Shown here: positions 59,101 through 64,000 of the stretch, one piece after another
Layout: the number at the start of each line of letters is the position of its first letter
Position numbering within the stretch: position 1 is the first letter of the stretch
Assembly (NCBI RefSeq): GCF_003344965.1
Contig: NZ_CP031194.1
Coordinates: 1,798,001 to 1,862,000 of the forward strand
Origin: Streptomyces paludis
Lineage (GTDB): Bacteria > Actinomycetota > Actinomycetes > Streptomycetales > Streptomycetaceae
Length of the DNA stretch: 64,000 nucleotides
Reading direction: 5' to 3'
Made by a program: the position numbers and the translations under genes
Notes under the pieces: generated by a model
The model's input: the letters and a program-made list of their open reading frames with translations, nothing else
The model's database searches: none
What the model was told of the DNA's origin: nothing

Positions 59101-59708
59101 GCGAGACCCTCACCGGTCTGACGATGCTGGGTGTCCGCCTGTACAACCCGGCGACCGGACGGTTTCTCTCCGTGGACCCCGACCCGGACGGCGGGTCGAA
59201 CGCCTACGTCTACTGCTCGGGCGACGCGGTCAACTGCCGCGACACCACCGGGCTGCTGGACTACAGCTTCGAATTCCAGCTCGGCCTCGGCAAAGCAAAG
59301 GCGAAATCCCTCTTCAAGCACTGGATGAAGAATTTCGGAAAGATCTTCCCACTCAAGGGACGAGCCAAAAAGATCACCCATGTCGGCCAGAAGATGGATC
59401 TGCGCGACTCGATCGCCGGATTCGGCTCCATCAACTTCAATGTACGCGTCGCGTCCATCGGAGCACGGAGGCTGCGCCTCGACGCACGCAAGGGAAGCGT
59501 CGTCTACGGCCGAAACTCCTACATAGCTTTCCGCATCCACAAACCCAAGAAGGACAGCAAGGGATTCGGGCAGCTCTACCTGATCGTCCACGGCCACACG
59601 GAGGGCGACACCTGGGCGGACCGCTGGATACCAGGGTTCATGTACCGGAAGGGAGCATATTCCACCTGGGATAAACTGGCCAGTAACCTCCGTCGGCAGG
59701 TGTGGTGA
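53193..59708 (+). CDS. RHS/YD-repeat polymorphic toxin with orphan C-terminal domain
   Basis: 2171 residues. After a long n-region a signal sequence (SLAVALTLALESAVTVATTGQAVALPA, about 69-95) directs export. Then a beta-rich region, a DNRLRE-type domain (about 389-551), Ig/FN3-like parts (about 560-770), DUF6531-like GTLNLLTGDYTLSITDVSAFGMTVSRSYS-type entry (about 892), YD repeats (YLYDRAGRL, YGYDADGRV, TGYDAAGRA, RYDALGRLISYTD, TEYDALDRP) and the RHS core end VRLYNPATGRFLSVDPDPDG near 1983-1999. The core normally self-cleaves after the following DxxG-like motif, freeing the tip, here residues about 2020-2171. That tip is Lys-rich, contains VHGH and W residues, and is encoded by clearly A+T-richer DNA. 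I recognise no toxin family. ATG 53193 or 53256. Confidence 0.88.
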   Translation: MKRSSAAGATYAPDTRGVVFLMNHLFGGGAGLGGSDRSRRPDRTRVSEPAESRSSHGPAQPKRALARMSLAVALTLALESAVTVATTGQAVALPAHTSASAPQTRSPAAVTEATDTDSARVAARLAGKRVEVLSERTESSTTWANPDGTVTVDTFGGPVRYEDDLSGAWRDIDVALVQRRNGVVEAAAHPLGLTLAGRTSAADAARIEASGGEPGEPKTPAVPLVSLDDGAGKELTVSWRGELPAPTVVDTHARYADAMPFTDLIVESTRTGFEQFLELKDRRAVEANGSVTLTLSTKGLDVRANEDRSVSFLDSDSGEQVGVLPAPVMWDARTDPRSGDPYRTAEVGLTVSQRGDDVDLTLTPDQDFLTAPDTTFPVTVDPAVNIGPSFDAFVQQGYTTDQSASTELKLGNNGSGQAARSFLAFPMASVTGKNITQAKLNLWNFHSWSCAARSWEVWDTGSVSASARWTAQPAWRKKWADTTSTKGYSSGCADGWVSQDITGLAQSWAANGNATNTLGIRATDESDPYGWKKFNSADAASNIPYLSVTYTSLASVPTGQAITPSLVNAYNGKRYVTSLTPQVSAKVSHAGGGSVKAQFEITPDPAYNDAGGYSYTVTSANVASGGNAKITVPADKAFPAGSHLRYRVRGYDGALYGPWTGYTVFVLNTAKPAAPGISCDTYQRDTWSAKAEDSTKCTFTTTSSDGQGYLWGLDDPATPKRVDDTIAGSGGKPLTVTVKPGDGWHTLYARTVDSGGNLSTATTQYSFGVGADGAALLSPSEGDRSARRVALSAKGRTDYTGVAYQYRRGETDTWKNVPSSDVKKASDGSAVAGWPLAISGGITPALTWDVTATLAEDGPIDVRASFVKGSTTGYSQPSTVTVDRRAGTAPAERLGPGTLNLLTGDYTLSITDVSAFGMTVSRSVSSRHPSAVEEGQAAIFGKEWTAGRILGDSEVSWSQVKKTSAVSVALVDISGQSRGFTATGTGGWRPEPGSSELTLTGSLTGSFTLRDTEGTVTVFSRTDSKATTWQATSTTQDGLAVSTTTVIPEAAGTNGLTRPKRIVASTSAVPAATCAGAPATRGCRVLDFVYATTTTATDDSPGDHAGQVTEIRLWSTAPGASAATSEPVQRYLYDRAGRLFETWQPKVSPPLKTRYGYDADGRVTTLTQAGELPWTFAYGRAGHTDVAGDGMLLKMSRPGLRGGTADVVEGISETSVVYDVPVTGAGAPYPMGPSDVRAWGQSDAPTDATALLPPDAVPPHHTGSALSAGDYERAAITYVNASGREVNSAVPGGHITAAEYDRHGNSVRTLSAANRALALALTADDRATLADLGIAALPTAERAELLSARSTYDESGTRGLEVFGPLRRIELTEPLKSGTTTLLPAGTSVAARNWTVSTYDAGRPTDGSATVEDQVTRATSGAQLLDSPALMAEARVTETVYDWVKGLPVKTIEDPAGLALTTITSYDEQGRAVKEQLPGADGNDAATQLTTYWSATGTGNCAGRPEWADLPCSTYAAAPITGGGSNPSGQPVTTSAYDWWGNTTRTQETVGGVTRVTETGYDAAGRAISLKTSGGSGRSVPETTITYDPGNGQPFRTVSPTGGTITQRYDALGRLISYTDADDGTTRTEYDALDRPVKVSDSIPSTVTYSYDHRAEPRGMAVRSTDSVAGVFTAQYDADGSVVREGLPGGYTLTQKEDPAGAVVSRVYVRDSDSVGVMADSVTRSIHGEVVGHDGWSSQTFGYDRTGRLATVEDTVGDVCTRRTYTFDRSANRTSLTSASGGVGADCPTSAGTRRTHSYDSGNRLVDAGYGYDAFGRTTTLPGSRIDYFANDLVHQQTTAGARQTWTLDAHHRARSWTVESSTENGWETTGSKRNHYDGDGDSPRWIVEDTGTGALTRIVDSAAGEFSATTGADGGTVLQLTGIHGDIGLQLPLDPAEAPQVLDNDEYGNARLGQAAPRYGWLGAKQRSSETLTGLTMLGVRLYNPATGRFLSVDPDPDGGSNAYVYCSGDAVNCRDTTGLLDYSFEFQLGLGKAKAKSLFKHWMKNFGKIFPLKGRAKKITHVGQKMDLRDSIAGFGSINFNVRVASIGARRLRLDARKGSVVYGRNSYIAFRIHKPKKDSKGFGQLYLIVHGHTEGDTWADRWIPGFMYRKGAYSTWDKLASNLRRQVW

Positions 59709-59747
59709 GAACAGGTAGTCGCCACCGCCTTCAACTGCGGTGACCCA

Positions 59748-59779
59748 GGTGCGGGCGGTGACCGCCGGCCGCCCGCACC
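59748..59779 (+). terminator. Hairpin between RHS gene and immunity candidate
   Basis: GGTGCGGGC / GCCCGCACC stem with inner GGT/ACC, 39 nt after the RHS stop. Could terminate or attenuate so that less downstream transcript is made, or the membrane gene has its own promoter. Confidence 0.6.
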
Positions 59780-59818
59780 CAGAACCGTCCCACACCTCCC
59801 CGGATATAAGGAACTTCC

Positions 59819-60256
59819 GTGAGACAGACTGGACCGATTTCCCGGAGAATCGCCCCGGCAATCGACAACTGGACCTCCAGGATCTACGCAGGAATCGTTC
59901 TCACTCTGGCCTTGTGGGCCACAGCGGGCGCGCTGGGTTTTGTGGAGGACCCGGATTCCATCGCACGCTTCCTGGCCGTGGTGCTGTGCATGCCATGGAC
60001 TCTGGCGGTGTTCCTGATGATATGGATCAGCCAGATCGAGACATGGCTGCTCGGTTACAGTTTCTACGCCGAATCGCCGAACTGGATGTTCGAGCCCCTG
60101 TGGCTCGTGTTCTGTGTCGTCGCCGTATTTCTGAACGCGCGCATCATTTCCCGGCTCACTCGCCTCGCGGCGCTGCGTACCGGCCCTTCGGGACAGATCG
60201 TCCCGCTGGGGCTGCTGGGATTCTTCGGCGTGATCGTTCTGATTTTCCGCTGGTGA
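59819..60256 (+). CDS. Small polytopic membrane protein, candidate immunity protein
   Basis: 145 residues from GTG 59819, with AAGGAA 6 nt before. Three to four membrane helices: IYAGIVLTLALWATAGALGF, FLAVVLCMPWTLAVFLMIWI, WLVFCVVAVFLNARII and VPLGLLGFFGVIVLIF. Loops carry Trp, Glu and Asp residues (SQIETWLLGYSFYAESPNW). It is the only gene between the RHS toxin and a strong terminator, has the same lowered G+C as the toxin tip, and position fits an immunity gene; a membrane immunity would suit a membrane-active or imported toxin. It also resembles small Streptomyces membrane proteins of the SCO4225 type, from memory. Function unproven. Confidence 0.65.
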   Translation: MRQTGPISRRIAPAIDNWTSRIYAGIVLTLALWATAGALGFVEDPDSIARFLAVVLCMPWTLAVFLMIWISQIETWLLGYSFYAESPNWMFEPLWLVFCVVAVFLNARIISRLTRLAALRTGPSGQIVPLGLLGFFGVIVLIFRW

Positions 60257-60260
60257 CCGA

Positions 60261-60300
60261 CCGCTCCCCGCCGGCCCTGTCCGGGGCCGGCGGGGAGCGG
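60261..60300. terminator. Bidirectional hairpin terminator
   Basis: Perfect 17-bp arms CCGCTCCCCGCCGGCCC / GGGCCGGCGGGGAGCGG with 6-nt loop, closing the toxin-immunity unit and the convergent GH51 gene. Confidence 0.92.
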
Positions 60301-60337
60301 TGCCGTCAGGAAGCGGTCGAGTCAGGAAGCGGGCCCT

Positions 60338-61846
60338 TCAGGGGGCCAGTCGGATCACGTTCCAGGAGAGCGGTTCCAGAGTGGCCGTCAGGGAGCCGGC
60401 GGTGAGGGAGGTGCCCTCGGCCGCGTGCGGGGTGACGCGGTCCTGGTCCTCCAGGGTGTTCCTGGCCTCCGGGTCGGCGTCGGCGAGGACGCTGTGCTCG
60501 ACGACCGTCGTCAGCCCGAGCCCGGCCAGCTCCACGGTGAGCGGCAGCGCCTCGGTCTGGCTGCGGTTGACGGCGAAGACGGTGACCGAACCGTCCTCGG
60601 CCCGTACGGCGGTGGCGTGCAGCAGGTCGGCCTCGCCGTGCTTCTTCGTGGTGTGCGACGGCGAGTCGACCCGTACGTCCAGCACCGTGCCACGGCCGTA
60701 CTTGGACGCCTGGGCGAAGGGGTAGAAGGTGGTCTGCCGCCAGGCGGCGCCGCCCGGCTCGGTCATGATCGGCGCGATGACATTGACGAGCTGGGCGAGG
60801 CAGGCCACCGTGACCCGGTCCGCGTGCCGGAGCAGCGCGATCAGCAGCGAGCCGAAGACGACGGCGTCGGTCACCGAGTAGATGTCCTCCAGCAGACGGG
60901 GGGCCTCCTGCCAGTCCTCGACCTGGTGCGGGTTCGGCTTCTCCATGTACCAGACGTTCCACTCGTCGAACGAGAGGTTGATCTTCTTGTCGGACTTCAG
61001 CCGGGCCCCGACATGGTCACAGGTCGCCACGACCTTCTCGATGAACGCCTCCATGTCCACCGCCGAGGCGAGGAAGGAGTCGCGGTCGCCGTCCGTCTCC
61101 CAGTAGTAGCTGTGCAGGGAGACATAGTCGACGAGGTCGTATGTCTCGGTGAGGACCGTCGCCTCCCACGCGGCGAAGGTGTCCATGTTCGAGTTGGACG
61201 AGCCGCTGGCGACCAGTTCGACGTCCGGGTCGATCTGCCGCATCGCGCGCGCGGTCTCGGCGGCGATCCGCCCGTACTCCTCGGCCGTCTTGTGGCCGGT
61301 CTGCCAGGGGCCGTCCACCTCGTTGCCCAGGCACCAGAGCCGGATGCCGTACGGGTCCTTGTCGCCGTTCGCGGCGCGGCGGTCGGACAGCTCCGTGCCG
61401 GAGGGGTGGTTGGCGTACTCCTGGAGCTGGATGGCCTCGGCCACCCCGCGCGTACCGAGGTTGACGGCCATCATCGGCTCGGCCTCGGGGCCGGCCTTGC
61501 GGACGAAGTCGATGAACTCGCCGAGCCCGAAGCGGTTGGACTCCGTGGTCTTCCAGGCCAGGTCGAGCCGGCGGGGCCGCTCGTCCACCGGTCCCACGCT
61601 GTCCTCCCAGCGGAAGCCGGAGACGAAGTTGCCGCCCGGGTAGCGGATGGCCGTGGGGCCCAGCTCGCGGACGAGTTCGAGGACGTCCGTACGGAGCCCG
61701 GCCGCGTCGGCGGTCGGATGGCCGGGCTCGTGGATGCCGGTGTAGACACAGCGGCCGAGGTGTTCGACGAACGAGCCGAAGAGCCGGGGGTTCACCTCGC
61801 CGACCGTGAAGTCCGGGTGCAGGGTGAAGCGGGCGGATCGGGTCAT
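60338..61846 (-). CDS. abfA: GH51 alpha-L-arabinofuranosidase
   Basis: 502 residues, no signal peptide, so intracellular. GH51 hallmarks: FGSFVEHLGRCVYTGI at the N-terminus, RYPGGNFVSGFRWED, general acid/base Glu176 in LWCLGNEVDGPWQTG and nucleophile Glu295 in INLSFDEWNVWYMEK; C-terminal beta-sandwich (DGSVTVFAVNRSQTEALPL) follows. It releases L-arabinose from arabino-oligosaccharides imported after attack by the GH43 enzymes. ATG 61846 follows GAGGAAG at 4 nt. The RHS island separates it from the GH43 operon. Symbol given by family, not by proven orthology. Confidence 0.93.
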   Translation of the reverse strand: MTRSARFTLHPDFTVGEVNPRLFGSFVEHLGRCVYTGIHEPGHPTADAAGLRTDVLELVRELGPTAIRYPGGNFVSGFRWEDSVGPVDERPRRLDLAWKTTESNRFGLGEFIDFVRKAGPEAEPMMAVNLGTRGVAEAIQLQEYANHPSGTELSDRRAANGDKDPYGIRLWCLGNEVDGPWQTGHKTAEEYGRIAAETARAMRQIDPDVELVASGSSNSNMDTFAAWEATVLTETYDLVDYVSLHSYYWETDGDRDSFLASAVDMEAFIEKVVATCDHVGARLKSDKKINLSFDEWNVWYMEKPNPHQVEDWQEAPRLLEDIYSVTDAVVFGSLLIALLRHADRVTVACLAQLVNVIAPIMTEPGGAAWRQTTFYPFAQASKYGRGTVLDVRVDSPSHTTKKHGEADLLHATAVRAEDGSVTVFAVNRSQTEALPLTVELAGLGLTTVVEHSVLADADPEARNTLEDQDRVTPHAAEGTSLTAGSLTATLEPLSWNVIRLAP

Positions 61847-62136
61847 GGCTTCCTCAACTGATTCTGTGCGGCGGATGCGGGCGGGCACGGACATGCGCGG
61901 GCACGGGGACGTTCCGACCTCACGGACCCCTCCGTCCGAAATGTCGAACCGCAACCGTAACTTCGAACGAAAACGTACGGTCGATCAGGAATTCACGTCA
62001 ATGCCTCGCCCGAAAATCCGGATCAAGTTCAGAATGCCGAACAAGCAGAACAAAGCGGTGAGGGCCGCGCCCCGCTGGATCGGGGTGCGGCCCTCGGGTG
62101 TGCCGTACACGCACATCGGCTCGTACGGAGTGCCGG
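61847..62136. promoter_or_regulatory. Control region of the GH51 gene and downstream terminator
   Basis: The 290-bp spacer has no gene. Around 61938-61980 are A+T-richer, repeated TTCGAA/TCGAAC elements (ATGTCGAACC, CTTCGAACGAAAACG) that may be operator sites for GH51. The terminator at 62060-62095 belongs to the oxidoreductase upstream on the minus strand. Confidence 0.45.
62060..62095 (-). terminator. Hairpin terminator of the MDR oxidoreductase
   Basis: GAGGGCCGC(G)CCCC / GGGG(T)GCGGCCCTC arms with 8-nt loop, 42 nt past the stop at 62137 on the minus strand. Confidence 0.8.
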
Positions 62137-63144
62137 TCAGCCCAGGGTGACGATCATCTTCCCGGTGTTGTCACCACGGAGTACACCCAGGAACGCGTCA
62201 AAGCCGTTCTCAATACCCTCGACCGTCGTCTCGCGGTACTTCAGCTGTCCCGAGGCGATCCAGCCCGAGACATCCTGGACGAACTTCTCCTTGAGGCCGA
62301 AGTGGTCGCTGACCAGCATGCCCTGGAGGCGCAGCCGCTTGCCGATGACCAGGGCGAGATTGCGCGGGCCGGCGGTCGGGCCCGTGTTGTTGTACTGCGC
62401 GATGGCGCCGCACAGCGTCGCGCGGCCGTTCACGTTCAGCTCGGAGACCGCGGCTTCGAGGTGCTCCCCGCCCACATTGTCGAAGTAGACGTCGATGCCG
62501 TCGGGCGCCGCCGCCGCGAGCTGCTCCCGGACCGGGCCGTCCTTGTAGTTGAACGCCGCGTCGAAGCCGTACTCCTCGATGAGCAGCTTGACCTTCTCGT
62601 CCGAACCGGCCGAACCGATCACCCGCGAGGCGCCGTTGATCTTCGCGATCTGGCCGACCTGGCTGCCGACGGCGCCGGCTGCGCCGGAGACGAAGACGGC
62701 GTCGCCCTCCTTGAAGGACGCGGTCTCGAAGAGTCCGGCGTACGCCGTGAGGCCGGTCATGCCCAGCACCCCGAGATACGCGGGGAGCGGCGCGTCGATC
62801 CTGGTGGCGTGCGCGGCCGGGACCTCGGCGTACTCACGCCAGCCGAGGCCGTGCAGCACACTGTCACCGACGGCGAAGCCCTCGGCGTTCGACGCGATGA
62901 CCTCGCCGACCGCGCCGCCGTCCATCGGCTGGTCCAGCTGGAACGGCGGGGTGTACGACTTCACGTCGTTCATCCGGCCGCGCATGTACGGGTCGACGGA
63001 GAAGTGCCGATTCCGGACCAGGATCCGCCCCTCCCCCGGCTCGGTCACCGGAACGTCGCGCAGGGCCACGTCCGACGGCACGGGCCAGCCGTCAGGACGG
63101 GCGACGAGATACCAGGCGCGGCCGGATGTGGGGAGTGCGGTCAT
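62137..63144 (-). CDS. MDR-superfamily NADP-dependent oxidoreductase
   Basis: 335 residues, zinc-independent medium-chain reductase like curcumin/prostaglandin reductases. N-terminal GroES-like half has HFSVDPYMRGRM (the typical SVDPYMRG motif of this group); Rossmann half has FVSGAAGAVGSQVGQIAKINGA (AAGAVG nucleotide motif) and the NADP-preferring VIGSAGSDEK region; FDNVGGEHLEAAV follows. It reduces alpha,beta-unsaturated ketones or quinones. ATG 63144 is behind GAGGAGG. Divergent MarR gene at 63251 is its probable repressor, as in many quinone-responsive pairs. Confidence 0.92.
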   Translation of the reverse strand: MTALPTSGRAWYLVARPDGWPVPSDVALRDVPVTEPGEGRILVRNRHFSVDPYMRGRMNDVKSYTPPFQLDQPMDGGAVGEVIASNAEGFAVGDSVLHGLGWREYAEVPAAHATRIDAPLPAYLGVLGMTGLTAYAGLFETASFKEGDAVFVSGAAGAVGSQVGQIAKINGASRVIGSAGSDEKVKLLIEEYGFDAAFNYKDGPVREQLAAAAPDGIDVYFDNVGGEHLEAAVSELNVNGRATLCGAIAQYNNTGPTAGPRNLALVIGKRLRLQGMLVSDHFGLKEKFVQDVSGWIASGQLKYRETTVEGIENGFDAFLGVLRGDNTGKMIVTLG

Positions 63145-63250
63145 GGTGCGGATCCTCCTCGGACGGTCTTCCACGGAAAAGCTTCACTACCTGAAACAAC
63201 CATGCCTCTGAATATTTCATGTTGTCAAGTATCTGGGTAGACTGTGTCCC
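63145..63250. promoter_or_regulatory. Divergent control region MDR / MarR
   Basis: A+T-rich for this genome. Contains TGAATATTTCA (TGAA/TTCA ends) near 63209-63219 and TTGTCA; -10-like TAGACT (63238-63243) is exactly 7 nt before ATG 63251, so the MarR mRNA is probably leaderless. The MarR operator should lie here. Confidence 0.5.
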
Positions 63251-63691
63251 ATGGCCACTCCACTCGCCCGCACAGACCCACTGACCCTCGAAGTGGTCGA
63301 CCTGATAGGCACCGTCGTGGCGCGGTACTACGAGGAGTACGAACAGGCCGCCGCCCAGCACTCCCTCACCGGCGCGCAGGCGCGCGTCCTGCGGCTGCTG
63401 TCGCTGGAGCCCCTGCCGATGCGCCGCCTCGCGCGACAGCTGAAGTGCGAGCCGTCCAATGTCACCGGCATCATCGACCGGCTGGAGGCGCGCGAGCTGG
63501 TGGAGCGGCGGCCCGATCCGGCCGACCGCAGGGTGAAGCTGGCCGTCCCGACGGAGAAGGGCCTCGCGACGGCGGCGCTGATGCGGGACGCGCTGGACTT
63601 CGCCCGGGAACCGCTCGCCGGGCTCACGGTCACGGAGCGGGCGCTGCTGCGGGATCTGCTGAAGCGGATGCTGGGCGAGAGCCCGGTCTGA
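63251..63691 (+). CDS. MarR-family transcriptional regulator
   Basis: 146 residues, winged helix of MarR type: LTGAQARVLRLLSLEPLPMRRLARQLKCEPSNVTGIIDRLEARELVERRPDPADRRVK (HTH then wing with DRR), flanked by dimer helices. One Cys (LKCEPSNV) lies at the recognition helix start and might sense electrophiles or quinones, fitting regulation of the divergent reductase; this is inference. ATG 63251 was chosen since it follows the -10 box by 7 nt. Its stop lies within a tandem 18-bp repeat. Confidence 0.93.
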   Translation: MATPLARTDPLTLEVVDLIGTVVARYYEEYEQAAAQHSLTGAQARVLRLLSLEPLPMRRLARQLKCEPSNVTGIIDRLEARELVERRPDPADRRVKLAVPTEKGLATAALMRDALDFAREPLAGLTVTERALLRDLLKRMLGESPV

Positions 63692-63738
63692 CGGGGGCGG
63701 CCGGTCCGACGGGGGCGGCCGGTCTGACGGGGGCGGCC
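63685..63738. repeat. 18-bp tandem repeat, three copies
   Basis: Three consecutive units GGTCTGACGGGGGCGGCC (second unit has one C for T), then a partial GGTTCTGAC. The first unit includes the marR stop codon, so copy changes would not alter the protein. Confidence 0.85.
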
Positions 63739-63783
63739 GGTTCTGACAGGCTCCCGGTGGTCAGGCGCGCCGCCGGCGGGTGG

Positions 63784-64000
63784 TCAGGTGCACCACCAGA
63801 GGAAGCGGGTGCAGGTCTCGGTCGGCTCGGGCGTGGGGGTCGCGGTGGGGGTGGGGCTGGTGGACGGCGTCGGGGTGGCGCCGGGGGTCCCGGTGGCCGG
63901 GGCGTCGGAGGCGGAGGTGCCGGTTCCGGTCGGCGTAGTGGTGCCCGGCTCCGGCGGCTGACCGCCACCGCTCGCCGTACCGGCGTCCGGGCGGCCCTCA
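63784..64000 (-). CDS. C-terminal part of a Pro/Thr-rich protein (partial)
   Basis: The frame enters from the right edge of the window and ends at TGA 63786-63784. About 71 residues are visible: a low-complexity Pro/Thr/Gly/Ala stretch (PTPSTSPTPTATPTPEPTET) ending in CTRFLWWCT. Such tails occur on secreted or membrane-anchored wall proteins (kinases, penicillin-binding proteins, glycosidases), so the protein is probably extracytoplasmic, but the family cannot be told. The final Cys-x7-Cys with two Trp is distinctive and may form a disulfide. Confidence 0.6.
   Translation of the reverse strand, partial: EGRPDAGTASGGGQPPEPGTTTPTGTGTSASDAPATGTPGATPTPSTSPTPTATPTPEPTETCTRFLWWCT

Noticed and set aside
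1..64000. CRISPR arrays, rRNA genes, replication origin
   Set aside because: None seen: no evenly spaced identical repeats with unique spacers, no rRNA-like segments, no DnaA-box cluster.

Overview
The window is a chromosomal segment of a Streptomyces or very close relative. It has very high G+C with G/C-saturated third codon positions, GTG and TTG starts, many TAnnCT-type -10 boxes placed 6-9 nt before the start codon, and actinomycete-only families (DUF3052, DUF3145, DUF397-era XRE regulators, FasR). The order TerD-TerD-AhpE-DUF3052-aceE followed by fasR-fabD-fabH-acpP-fabF is, from memory, the one found in the core of the S. coelicolor chromosome.

Layout. 1-5.1 kb: tail of an unknown gene, a secreted HAD-type acid phosphatase, a broken short-chain dehydrogenase remnant, a HAD hydrolase, then an accessory-looking group (XRE regulator, serine-recombinase-like protein without the catalytic serine, two mini-ORFs, an aminoglycoside-phosphotransferase-like protein) ending at a tRNA-Val gene. 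5.3-8.9 kb: DUF4097 lipoprotein, coiled-coil membrane-anchored protein, DUF4383 membrane protein, FmdB zinc ribbon. 9-18.3 kb: a tellurium-resistance (Ter) stress locus with HAD phosphatase, a fused phosphoribosyltransferase/StiP-PELOTA protein, an HpcH/HpaI aldolase, three TerD proteins, a TerA-like protein and a DUF475 membrane protein. 18.5-23.2 kb: AhpE-type peroxiredoxin, DUF3052, aceE (pyruvate dehydrogenase E1) and a secreted I36-type protein. 23.7-28.8 kb: two paralogous DUF1023 esterase-like hydrolases flanking a repeat-rich spacer and a NarL-type two-component system. 28.8-31.9 kb: AKR/MerR pair, serine hydrolase, pirin. 32-37 kb: fatty-acid synthesis operon with its activator. 37-40.9 kb: an oxidoreductase with a MITE inserted at its 5' end, DUF3145, an SGNH lipoprotein and galM. 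41-49.4 kb: GH3 glucosidase with divergent TetR regulator, a C15-like secreted protein, an EI24 membrane protein and a secreted M14 carboxypeptidase. 49.5-62 kb: arabinan-degrading enzymes (two GH43, one GH51) split by an RHS polymorphic-toxin/immunity island. 62-64 kb: MDR oxidoreductase with divergent MarR, and the tail of a Pro/Thr-rich protein.

How the genes work together. The fab operon supplies malonyl transfer, initiation, carrier and elongation for fatty acids under FasR; aceE feeds it acetyl-CoA. The Ter locus combines TerD/TerA-type proteins and a TerC-like membrane protein with a putative nucleotide-metabolite biosynthetic set. The arabinan genes would release arabino-oligosaccharides outside the cell (GH43) and arabinose inside (GH51), probably under a LacI-type repressor recognising GAAGCGCTTGCGCG. 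Strong GC-rich hairpins close most transcription units.

Most notable observations: a 181-bp palindromic MITE that sits in frame inside the 5' end of a dehydrogenase gene; the fused Ter biosynthetic protein; an RHS toxin with an unrecognised A+T-richer C-terminal domain and membrane immunity candidate; a recombinase-like protein lacking its catalytic serine; a C15 peptidase homologue with Ser in place of Cys; and a shared TCATAC/GTATGA operator candidate linking the two-component system to a DUF1023 hydrolase. All starts and functions are read by eye from sequence; no database search was run.
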